A stretch of 5,397 bases of DNA from Oscillospiraceae bacterium. Its GTDB lineage: Bacteria; Bacillota; Clostridia; Oscillospirales; Oscillospiraceae. The translations under genes and the position numbers were made by a program. The stretch is taken from positions 1 to 5,397 of the forward strand of contig JAFZQQ010000315.1 of the NCBI GenBank assembly GCA_017620315.1, written 5' to 3'. Under the pieces are notes generated by a model that worked only from the letters and a program-made list of their open reading frames with translations, made no database searches and was not told the origin of the DNA. Position 1 is the first letter of the stretch. Every line of letters begins with the position of its first letter. Below are positions 1 through 5,351 of this stretch, piece after piece.

Positions 1-1
1 A

Positions 2-1093
2 CGTTTCAATGCCGAGGGCAAGTTGGAAATCCTGTCCGGCCAGCGCCGCCACCTCGCGGCCAGCACCCTCAACCGCGCCGTCCCGACGATCATCCAGAAG
101 ATCGACGATGCCGATGCTAAAATCCTTGTTGCGGACGGCAATCTGCACCGCGACAAAATTTCCAGCTACGATCTTTCCCGCGCGCTCCGCATGAAGATGG
201 AGGGCATGAAGCAGAAAGCCGGACGCCGCAAAAAGGGATATTCTGCCGCCGAGCTTCAGATCGACGCGAAGCTGGCGCAGGAAATGGGCATGAGCATCCC
301 CAAGCTCAACCGCATTATTCATCTTTCCGAGGCAATCAAAGGCGTTTGCGATTATGTGGACGACGGCAAGCTCACCATTTCCGTCGCCTCCGAGATTGCC
401 TATCTGAAGAAGAACACGCAGGAGTCTGTCCTGCATTTGATCGAACTCGGTTACAAGCCGACGAATGAGCGAATCACCCGGATCAAGAAAGCGGAGAACA
501 GCGGCAAAAAGCTGGACGATATGATGCTGCGGAGCATTATGGACGATAAGGACATCGCCCCCAAGCAGCAGCCGACAGCCCCGGTACAGCCGCAGCAGCC
601 CACGCCCACCCAGCCGCAGCAGTCCGCCTCCGTTCAGCAGCCGACGCCACAGCAGCCGATGCAGCCCACCCCCGCAGCGCAAGCGGCCCCGTCCGAAGCG
701 CCCGCGCAACCCCCCAGCGCCGCTCCTGCGCCTGAGATGATCCCCGCCTCGCCGGATGTTACACCGCAGACCCCCGGCAGCATGAGCGCCCCCGCCAACG
801 CGGAGCAGACCGCTGAACCGCAGACGCCCCAAGCCACGACGCCCACGGCTCCCACGGAACCCCCCAATGCACCCACAGAGCGGAAACCCGAAAAAGAGGA
901 CGATCCGTTCAAGGGGCCGCAAGAGCGCCCGGAGGAAACCAAGATCGTGCTGAGAGGCGACCGGCTCCGCAAGTATTTCCCTGATACTTCCCTGACGCCC
1001 CGCGAGATTGAGGACAGCATTTATTCCGCGCTGGAGGAACGCCGCCAGCGGCAGCTCCACCAGCAGCAGAAGCCTAACCTTTTGAGACGATGA
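2..1093 (+). CDS. ParB-like partition/nucleoid-occlusion family protein, 5' truncated by the window edge
   Basis: The reading frame is open through the left edge, so the true start lies outside the window; the TTG at 23 is not the start. The visible protein begins inside the ParB N-terminal domain: LEILSGQRRHLAA matches the ParB GxRR nucleotide-binding (CTPase) box. NLHRDKISSYDLSRALRMKM matches the following conserved box. A helix-turn-helix of the KorB/ParB central domain follows (about nt 250-470, core LAQEMGMSIPKLNRI). After it come a roughly 115-residue Pro/Gln/Ala/Thr linker (560-904) and a short charged C-terminal segment (about 905-1090) that could be the dimerisation part. In the family, ParB binds centromere-like parS sites and works with a ParA ATPase. 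No ParA or evident parS is in the window; ParA is probably upstream. ParB-like proteins of this form are common in clostridial ICEs. The stop overlaps an ATG in another frame (ATGATG at 1090-1095). Confidence 0.85.
   Translation, partial: RFNAEGKLEILSGQRRHLAASTLNRAVPTIIQKIDDADAKILVADGNLHRDKISSYDLSRALRMKMEGMKQKAGRRKKGYSAAELQIDAKLAQEMGMSIPKLNRIIHLSEAIKGVCDYVDDGKLTISVASEIAYLKKNTQESVLHLIELGYKPTNERITRIKKAENSGKKLDDMMLRSIMDDKDIAPKQQPTAPVQPQQPTPTQPQQSASVQQPTPQQPMQPTPAAQAAPSEAPAQPPSAAPAPEMIPASPDVTPQTPGSMSAPANAEQTAEPQTPQATTPTAPTEPPNAPTERKPEKEDDPFKGPQERPEETKIVLRGDRLRKYFPDTSLTPREIEDSIYSALEERRQRQLHQQQKPNLLRR
560..904 (+). repeat. Low-complexity Pro/Gln/Ala/Thr linker coding region inside parB-like gene
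   Basis: About 115 codons encode almost only P, Q, A, T, S and E, with roughly 30 prolines. The first half has degenerate CAGCAGCC-type nucleotide repeats translating as QQP/QPQQP units; the second half shifts to TP/AP/EP units. It separates the DNA-binding part of the ParB-like protein from its C-terminal segment and should be disordered. Such a tract is prone to length change by slippage. Apparent long ORFs on the opposite strand here are composition artefacts. Confidence 0.8.
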
Positions 1094-1176
1094 TGGTCAA
1101 CCTCGTTTGTTTTTGCCGGAGGCAATCCCGCAACGTGCGCCCAAGAGGGCGCTTTTTTATGTCCGTTAGCTGGTGA
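1090..1176 (+). CDS. Possible 28-residue leader peptide overlapping the parB stop
   Basis: ATG ATG at 1090-1095 overlaps the TGA stop of the parB-like gene (1091-1093), a layout typical of translational coupling. The ORF reads MMVNLVCFCRRQ... and ends ...FFMSVSW with TGA at 1174-1176. It runs straight through the terminator hairpin, and CGCCCAAGAGGGCGC encodes its RPRGR part. It contains two Cys codons (C-F-C) and several Arg codons before the hairpin. It is in the same frame as the PP-loop gene, which follows directly after the TGA. It could be a leader peptide coupling translation to terminator folding, the decayed 5' part of the downstream gene, or chance. No good Shine-Dalgarno precedes it, so it would depend on coupling from parB. 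Evidence is layout only. Confidence 0.25.
   Translation: MMVNLVCFCRRQSRNVRPRGRFFMSVSW
1113..1125 (+). promoter_or_regulatory. Small hairpin just upstream of the terminator
   Basis: TTGCC (1113-1117) pairs perfectly with GGCAA (1121-1125) around a GGA loop. It sits 12 bases before the terminator hairpin, so the junction RNA would have two successive stem-loops. A GCAA at 1130-1133 could compete for the same left arm. This suggests, but does not show, alternative folding. Confidence 0.3.
1137..1158 (+). terminator. Rho-independent terminator after the parB-like gene
   Basis: GCGCCC (1137-1142), loop AAGA, and GGGCGC (1147-1152) form a perfect 6-bp all-GC stem followed at once by six T (1153-1158). 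This is a textbook intrinsic terminator. It ends 24 bases before the likely start of the PP-loop gene. It should therefore separate parB transcription from the downstream genes, or act as an attenuator if the operon continues. No convincing promoter consensus is visible between it and the next gene, which makes partial read-through or attenuation plausible. Confidence 0.75.
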
Positions 1177-1182
1177 CGGCCT

Positions 1183-2130
1183 ATCAGTAACCAGTATTAC
1201 CATGCGGTATCATTCTCAGGCGGCAAAGATTCAACGGCAATGCTGCTGCTCATGCTGGAGGCCGGTATGCCGATAGACTGCGTAATCACAGCGGATACAG
1301 GCATGGAATTTCCCGAAATGTACCGGCATTGGGACATGATCGAACAGCTTTTATATCAAGAGCGCGGCATACGTCTGACGATCCTGCACCACTCCAAAGG
1401 CTTTGAATGGTTGATGTTCGACGAACCGAAAGTAAGGCCAAGAACACTTGCAGCACGCGAGGCGTTAGATATTCCCCCCTACGGGAATGGATGGCCGGGA
1501 ATCCATGTACGCTGGTGTACGGGACAGCTCAAGACTCAGATAATGCAAAAGGAAGTAGATCGAATTAAAGGAGCATATAACGCCCTGCACTATGTTGGCA
1601 TTGCCGCTGACGAGCCAAAGCGGATTAAGAATGAAGTTTACCCACTCTACGATTGGGGTATCACCGAGGCCGAAGCACTGAAAATCTGCTATGACCGAGG
1701 ATTTGACTGGAACGGACTATATGAGATTTACCACCGCTGTTCCTGTTGGTGCTGCCCATTCCAGCGCATTGATGAACTGCGAAAGCTGCGCTACCACCAC
1801 CCGGAGCTATGGGCAAAACTGCGCGAAATGGACGAACGAGCTTTAGACCAGTTTGGAAACACCGCGATGGGCCATTTCAGGGTTAATTGGACGGTTGAGC
1901 AATTAGAACAGCGTTTTGCCGCCGAGGATGCCGATAATGAATCCGAGAGAAAGGAGGATGCGATGAGCAAAGACAAATCCGAGGAAATCCGTGAGATGTT
2001 CAAAGGCGTACCGCCGAAGAACGTCATCCTGCAAGTGGACGATCTACCGCCGAAAACGCTGGAACAGGCCATGAAGCAGCAAAAGGCGCGGGATAATAAG
2101 CGCCCGAAAAAGCGCGGAAAAACCCGGTAA
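1183..2130 (+). CDS. PAPS-reductase-like PP-loop (adenine nucleotide alpha-hydrolase) family protein; start codon unclear
   Basis: With residue 1 at ATC 1183, the protein has the PP-loop SGGKDST (residues 12-18), ADTGMEFPEMY (37-47), WCT with Cys112, YVGIAADEPKRIK (137-149) and a cysteine cluster CSCWCCP (186-192). These are hallmarks of the PAPS reductase/DndC-like superfamily, which activates substrates with ATP and often carries Fe-S or sulfur chemistry. The ECGLH catalytic tail of true CysH is absent, so sulfate assimilation is unlikely; the substrate is unknown. The frame opens after TGA 1174 and has no ATG, GTG or TTG before 1240, yet starting at 1240 would remove the PP-loop. ATC 1183 (I-S-N-Q-Y-Y-H) has a GGTGA 6 bases upstream and is the best guess. 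The last 55 residues may be a separate product. Sampled lines are near 50% GC, against about 62% in sampled lines of neighbouring genes. No dnd or sulfur-pathway partner is in the window. Confidence 0.8.
   Translation: MSNQYYHAVSFSGGKDSTAMLLLMLEAGMPIDCVITADTGMEFPEMYRHWDMIEQLLYQERGIRLTILHHSKGFEWLMFDEPKVRPRTLAAREALDIPPYGNGWPGIHVRWCTGQLKTQIMQKEVDRIKGAYNALHYVGIAADEPKRIKNEVYPLYDWGITEAEALKICYDRGFDWNGLYEIYHRCSCWCCPFQRIDELRKLRYHHPELWAKLREMDERALDQFGNTAMGHFRVNWTVEQLEQRFAAEDADNESERKEDAMSKDKSEEIREMFKGVPPKNVILQVDDLPPKTLEQAMKQQKARDNKRPKKRGKTR
1951..1957 (+). promoter_or_regulatory. Ideal Shine-Dalgarno inside the PP-loop gene
   Basis: AAGGAGG (1951-1957) lies 5 bases before an ATG at 1963 that is in frame with the PP-loop gene. 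It is as strong as any ribosome binding site in the window and stronger than anything seen at the PP-loop gene's own start. It supports internal initiation of the nested ORF at 1963-2130. Confidence 0.5.
1963..2130 (+). CDS. Possible nested in-frame small protein (55 residues), C-terminal part of the PP-loop ORF
   Basis: The ATG at 1963 has a perfect AAGGAGG 5 bases upstream and would give a 55-residue product starting MSKDKSEEIREMFKGV and ending in the very basic KKRGKTR. It corresponds to residues 261-315 of the long ORF. The catalytic PAPS-reductase-like region appears to end near TVEQLEQRF, before this point, so the tail is not needed for the fold. Either a once separate small gene has been fused by loss of the upstream stop, or both long and short products are made from one frame. 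No domain is recognised. It is listed because the ribosome binding site is unusually good; translation is not demonstrated. Confidence 0.35.
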   Translation: MSKDKSEEIREMFKGVPPKNVILQVDDLPPKTLEQAMKQQKARDNKRPKKRGKTR

Positions 2131-2141
2131 TTACTTGTGTC

Positions 2142-2172
2142 GGAAATGCGTCTCAGCGTGAAACGCATTTTT
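2142..2172 (+). terminator. Hairpin in the gap between the PP-loop and DUF3560-like genes; weak terminator or mRNA-processing structure
   Basis: AAATGCGT (2144-2151) pairs perfectly with ACGCATTT (2163-2170). Two G-T wobbles can extend the base, and after one C-A mismatch an inner TCA/TGA stem closes on a GCG triloop. It starts 11 bases after the PP-loop stop. Most of the T run lies inside the stem, leaving only two T beyond it, so termination would be weak. It fills much of the 73-base gap; the rest holds only the ribosome binding site of the next gene. Confidence 0.45.
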
Positions 2173-2203
2173 AATACGAATAACTGACGGAAAGGATGAT
2201 AAT

Positions 2204-3028
2204 TTGAACGACTACGAGCAGAAAAAGCAAAATCGGATAGACCGTTACCGTGAAAAAGCGGACAAGGCCCGCGCCCAGAGCGATGCGCTTTTCAAGCAAT
2301 CCGAGGATATGGCCTCCGTTATTCCGTTCGGACAGCCGATCCACGGGGCCGCGGATCGCCGCTACCGCGAGAAGATTGGAGCGAAGATGGATCAATCTCT
2401 CGCGGCATCTCAAAAAGCCGACTATTATGAGCAGAAAGCCGAAGCAGCCGAGCGGAACACGGCAATTTCCTCCGATGACCCGGACGCCATTCAAAAGCTG
2501 ACGGAAAAGCTGGAGGAGCGGCAAACCCTGCAAACCTATATGAAAAATGTCAATGCCTACTATCGCAAATACGGCACCTGTCGCGGCATGGACGGCATCA
2601 CCGACGAGCAGGCCGACAAGTTTGACGCGGACGTGAAAAGCGGCTTGTCATGGGGTATGCCGTTCCCGCAGTATATGCTCTCTAACAACAATCAGGAAAT
2701 CCACCGTATCCAGAACCGGTTGCGCCGGCTGAAAGAAGCGCGGGAGGACGGCTATACCGGATGGGAGTTTGACGGCGGCAAGGTTGTCGCCAATCAGGAG
2801 GACAACCGCCTGCAAATCTTTTTCGATGACATTCCTGACGCGAGCGTGCGGAGCGACCTCAAGGGCCGGGGCTTTAGGTGGGCGCGGAGCATTGGAGCAT
2901 GGCAGAGGCAGCTCACATATGCCGCTGTCTGCGCCGCAAGCTGCATTGAGGCTATCAAGCCCATCGACGGCAGCGATCCCCGCAGTTTTCAGCCGCAAAA
3001 TCAAAAGAAATCCGGCCCGACGCGATAA
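2204..3028 (+). CDS. DUF3560-like protein of mobile elements
   Basis: The start is TTG 2204, chosen because AAAGGA (2191-2196) sits 7 bases upstream and the next residues fit the family. The 274-residue protein opens with a charged, likely coiled-coil helix (YEQKKQNRIDRYREKADKA). MASVIPFGQPI (36-46), DRRYREKI (51-58) and KADYYEQKAE (71-80) follow; together these are the signature I associate with DUF3560. A second helical region is at about 150-180. The C-terminal module runs LQIFFDDIPD (203-212) to GFRWARSIGAWQRQLT (223-238), a short motif recurring in ICE and phage accessory proteins. The function is unknown; it is a soluble protein with no signal or membrane segment. Compared with family members as I remember them, the segment after GQPI seems shortened and lacks a His-His pair. 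It begins the tight five-gene run. Confidence 0.75.
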   Translation: MNDYEQKKQNRIDRYREKADKARAQSDALFKQSEDMASVIPFGQPIHGAADRRYREKIGAKMDQSLAASQKADYYEQKAEAAERNTAISSDDPDAIQKLTEKLEERQTLQTYMKNVNAYYRKYGTCRGMDGITDEQADKFDADVKSGLSWGMPFPQYMLSNNNQEIHRIQNRLRRLKEAREDGYTGWEFDGGKVVANQEDNRLQIFFDDIPDASVRSDLKGRGFRWARSIGAWQRQLTYAAVCAASCIEAIKPIDGSDPRSFQPQNQKKSGPTR

Positions 3029-3040
3029 GGAGGCGGCATC

Positions 3041-3454
3041 GTGAATGTTTTGGTAGTCGAACCGGGGTATCTCCCCTACGAAAAAGAAGTCAACGGCGAA
3101 CTGAAAGATTTGCAGTCAATCGTTGGTGGGTTTATTCAAGCCATCTACCCCTTTAAGGAACCTGTGGCCCTTGTATGCAACGAGAACGGCATCAACGAGG
3201 GATTGGAATTTAACCGTATGATCCCGGAGCGTGAGTATGGCGGCATTTTCGGCACGTTCTTTATCTGCGGCATTGACGGGGAGAATTTTTCATCTCTCAC
3301 GCCGGAGCAGATGAACGCTTATAAAAAGCGTTTTCGGAAAGCAGAAGTCATCCTCGCCGTCAACCAAGGGAATCCGATCATTCTGAGAGCAGACGCTTTA
3401 CCGAAAAAACCTCCCCGAAAGACTACGCACGCAAAAAAGCAGCGCAAGAGGTAA
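3041..3454 (+). CDS. DUF3846-like protein
   Basis: The start is GTG 3041, with AAGGAGG at 3027-3033 overlapping the stop of the preceding gene and a 7-base spacer. The 137-residue protein matches my recollection of DUF3846: VVEPGYLPYEKEV at the N-terminus, then LQSIVGG (24-30), a YPF turn (36-38), VALVCNENG (42-50) and an Asn-Arg pair (58-59). DUF3846 proteins are small proteins found widely in ICEs, plasmids and phages, with no established activity. The C-terminal 18 residues are strongly basic (KKPPRKTTHAKKQRKR), suggesting nucleic-acid contact; this is inference. The gene is 12 bases after the DUF3560-like gene and 4 bases before the ArdC-like gene, so co-translation is likely. Confidence 0.75.
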   Translation: MNVLVVEPGYLPYEKEVNGELKDLQSIVGGFIQAIYPFKEPVALVCNENGINEGLEFNRMIPEREYGGIFGTFFICGIDGENFSSLTPEQMNAYKKRFRKAEVILAVNQGNPIILRADALPKKPPRKTTHAKKQRKR

Positions 3455-3458
3455 CACG

Positions 3459-4412
3459 ATGGCCTATGAAATCGACGAGCGCGTGGCAGAGTTGACGGAG
3501 AAGCTGGAATCCGGCATCGTAGATTTGTACGCCAGCGATAGCTACGCGCAATATATCGCAGCAATGGCAAAATTCCATCATTACAGCTTTGGAAACGCGC
3601 TTTTGATTCTCTTTCAATGCCCAGAGGCATCTTATGTTGCCGGTTACAACACATGGAAAAGTCTGGGCAGACAGGTCAAGCGCGGCGCAAAGAGCATCCA
3701 GCTTTTCGCTCCATGCGCTTTTCAAGCGTATCTGGAGCTTGAAAAGAAAGACCCCAAAACCGGGCAGACCGTGATCGGGCCAGACGGCCAGCCGGAGACG
3801 GTAAAGAAACCTATCTCCCCTAACCGCTTTAAGATTGCCCATGTTTTTGACATGAGCCAAACCGAGGGCAAGGAACTGCCGCAAATTGCCGTTTCCGAAT
3901 TAACCGGCGAGGTCGAGGACTTTAGCGGCGTCTATGAGCGGCTGGCGGCGCTGTCCCCCCTCCCCGTGGAGCAGAAAGACTTTCCCGGCAATGCAAAGGG
4001 CTATACCAGCTTTTCTGAAAACCGTGTTGTTGTTCGCTCCGGCATGAGTCAGGTACAGACGATCAAGACGCTGGTGCATGAGATCGCCCACGCCAAGCTC
4101 CACAGTCCAAAGGAAATATTGGACGAGACAGAAAAGAAGAAAACGCGGCAGAAAGAGGTTGAGGCAGAAAGCATCGCCTATGTCGTATGCCAGTATTACG
4201 GCATCGACACCTCGGACTACTCCCTCGGTTATGTTGCTGGGTGGAGCAAAGGAACCGAGCTTGCGGAACTGAAAGCCTCGCTGGACACGATCCACCGCAC
4301 AGCGGGAGAAATAATCGACGCAATCACCCCGCCGCCGCCCAAGCGCGAGTATGAACGCTCAGAGCGTCCGCGCCGCGCCACTATGCGACGGCCCCAAAAA
4401 ACAAGAAGATAA
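3459..4412 (+). CDS. ArdC-like antirestriction protein with ImmA/IrrE-type zinc metallopeptidase domain
   Basis: The 317-residue protein starts at ATG 3459, with AAGAGGT 6 bases upstream. Residues 1-90 match the ArdC N-terminal domain (DUF1738): HYSFGNALLILFQCPEASYVAGYNTWKSLG (40-70) and the following RGAKSI. In the prototype ArdC this region binds single-stranded DNA. Residues about 195-260 hold the zinc peptidase motif LVHEIAHAKLH, with H207, E208 and H211. The third ligand is probably E235 or E237 in EVEAESIAYVV. ArdC proteins help incoming conjugative DNA survive host restriction; the ImmA/IrrE fold can also cleave repressors. Both catalytic His and Glu are intact. A Pro/Arg-rich tail (291-317) looks disordered. 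It lies 4 bases after the DUF3846-like gene and 12 bases before the acidic gene. The family call is firm; the exact target here is unknown. Confidence 0.85.
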   Translation: MAYEIDERVAELTEKLESGIVDLYASDSYAQYIAAMAKFHHYSFGNALLILFQCPEASYVAGYNTWKSLGRQVKRGAKSIQLFAPCAFQAYLELEKKDPKTGQTVIGPDGQPETVKKPISPNRFKIAHVFDMSQTEGKELPQIAVSELTGEVEDFSGVYERLAALSPLPVEQKDFPGNAKGYTSFSENRVVVRSGMSQVQTIKTLVHEIAHAKLHSPKEILDETEKKKTRQKEVEAESIAYVVCQYYGIDTSDYSLGYVAGWSKGTELAELKASLDTIHRTAGEIIDAITPPPPKREYERSERPRRATMRRPQKTRR

Positions 4413-4424
4413 GGAGACTACTAT

Positions 4425-4760
4425 ATGGAAATGGAAACCACCAGCGTGCAGACTCCCATGCGGGAAATTGAAATTTTCGGTATCCCCGCTCTGTTTACCG
4501 AGCAGGTCATCCCGCCCGATGAACAGTATCCGGGCTTGCACTACTATGAACTGGTCAACGGCGATGACAACGAAACGCTGCTGGGAACTGTCGTTACGCC
4601 GATCCCCGTTGACTTCCCGGACGGCGACGAGCGCGCTGTCTATGACGATGATCTCGACATGGGCGAGGACGCCACGATGCTGACCCCGGACGAGTTTGAG
4701 GAAAAGTATCTTTCCCCGGACTATGACGGCGAGGACGACGAAGATGGCGAGGACATCTGA
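4425..4760 (+). CDS. Strongly acidic small protein, probably LPD28-domain type
   Basis: The 111-residue protein starts at ATG 4425 with AAGGAG (4411-4416) 8 bases upstream. The N-terminal part, IFGIPALFTEQVIPP then GLHYYELVNGDDNETL, resembles the LPD28 (large polyvalent protein-associated) domain common in ICE proteins; this is from memory and moderate. I count 18 Asp and 16 Glu against only 2 Arg and 1 Lys, a net charge near -31, with the densest run at the C-terminus (DYDGEDDEDGEDI). Such charge is seen in DNA mimics such as ArdA and Ocr, and its place directly after an ArdC-like gene fits a defence-evasion role, but no ArdA homology is evident. The end overlaps the next gene by 17 bases, suggesting coupled translation. 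Confidence 0.7.
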   Translation: MEMETTSVQTPMREIEIFGIPALFTEQVIPPDEQYPGLHYYELVNGDDNETLLGTVVTPIPVDFPDGDERAVYDDDLDMGEDATMLTPDEFEEKYLSPDYDGEDDEDGEDI

Positions 4761-5337
4761 CCTGCTGGCCTACCTCGGCGCTGTCGTGGCGGAGAACACA
4801 CAGTTTTATCAATCTGACTTTGAGTATGATAAAAAACAGCTCCACGACGCGCTGACAGAACCGAAAGCCGAAGATCGTACATTCTACTGGATGAGCAGGC
4901 CCTCCGGGACGTGGTGCGTCAAAGAGCGTGAGGCGTTTCTCCGGGACACGGGAGCTTACAATATCTGGACGCATTACGATACGGGCAACGAGGGCTTCAA
5001 AGCATACCGCGTTGTCGTGACCGGCGAAGAAAACGGCAGATTGACGGGTGAGCTTTACCCTCTGAACTACGCCGAGCAGATCAAGCGCGTGAGGGCAAAC
5101 GCCCTGCCTGTCCACTCCGTCATCGGCACCTACAAGGACGGGACGGAGTTTTCCATGCGCTTTTCCGAGATGCGCGGCATTGAGGCGAAGATGACCGAGC
5201 AGCGGCATGGCGGCATCCGCACGATCCGCTATGAACCGGAAAGTGAGATCGAGCTTTCCAACAGAATCAGCTACGAACACACGCTGCATAAGCGGCCCCT
5301 CCGCTTGTCCCACAAGAGACATTCCCCTGTCAGATAG
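4744..5337 (+). CDS. Conserved-looking mobile-element protein of unknown function
   Basis: The chosen start is ATG 4744 (MARTSDLLAYLGAVV), giving 197 residues. In-frame TTG 4696 and ATG 4723 lie further inside the preceding gene and would add a low-complexity TARTTK-type extension that is only the shifted reading of its acidic tail. The ribosome binding site is weak (GAGG at 4731-4734), so translation probably depends on coupling with the acidic gene it overlaps by 17 bases. The sequence is soluble and aromatic-rich (FYWMSRPSGTWCVKERE, TGAYNIWTHYD, GELYPLNYAEQIKRV), followed by VHSVIGTYKDGTEFSMRFSEM and a basic tail (HKRPLRLSHKRHSPVR). I do not recognise a domain. From its place in the run I take it as an ICE accessory protein; it reads like a genuine gene throughout, with no stop or frame break. 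Confidence 0.7.
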   Translation: MARTSDLLAYLGAVVAENTQFYQSDFEYDKKQLHDALTEPKAEDRTFYWMSRPSGTWCVKEREAFLRDTGAYNIWTHYDTGNEGFKAYRVVVTGEENGRLTGELYPLNYAEQIKRVRANALPVHSVIGTYKDGTEFSMRFSEMRGIEAKMTEQRHGGIRTIRYEPESEIELSNRISYEHTLHKRPLRLSHKRHSPVR

Positions 5338-5351
5338 CCTCCGTTCCCCGA

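Noticed and set aside
560..760. CRISPR-like or tandem DNA repeat
   Set aside because: The repeats are short, degenerate and codon-phased within an open frame, with no constant repeat or spacers. They are low-complexity coding sequence.
634..1020. Long minus-strand ORF opposite the parB-like gene
   Set aside because: It lies over the Pro/Gln linker, and its Gly/Ala/Cys/Ser-rich translation is the antisense image of CAG/CCG repeats. It has no ribosome binding site or domain.
1090..1182. Known riboswitch or self-cleaving ribozyme in the junction
   Set aside because: Two hairpins and a T run are present, but I could not match the conserved core of any riboswitch or ribozyme class.
1202..1258. 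ATG 1202 as start of the PP-loop gene
   Set aside because: It reads MRYHSQAAK in the wrong frame and soon stops. It would need a -1 frameshift, and no slippery heptamer is visible. Kept only as an alternative explanation of the missing start.
2131..2203. Promoter before the DUF3560-like gene
   Set aside because: TAATAC-like bases near 2172 have no matching -35 at proper spacing, so there is no supportable sigma-A promoter.
3423..4295. Minus-strand ORFs opposite the ArdC-like gene
   Set aside because: The + strand has clear ArdC and HExxH motifs throughout; these are shadows.
4594..5322. 242-residue minus-strand ORF opposite the last two genes
   Set aside because: The + strand frames have family-like sequence, ribosome binding sites and tight operon spacing. 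The antisense product is unordered and Arg/Pro-rich at its end, with no recognisable domain.
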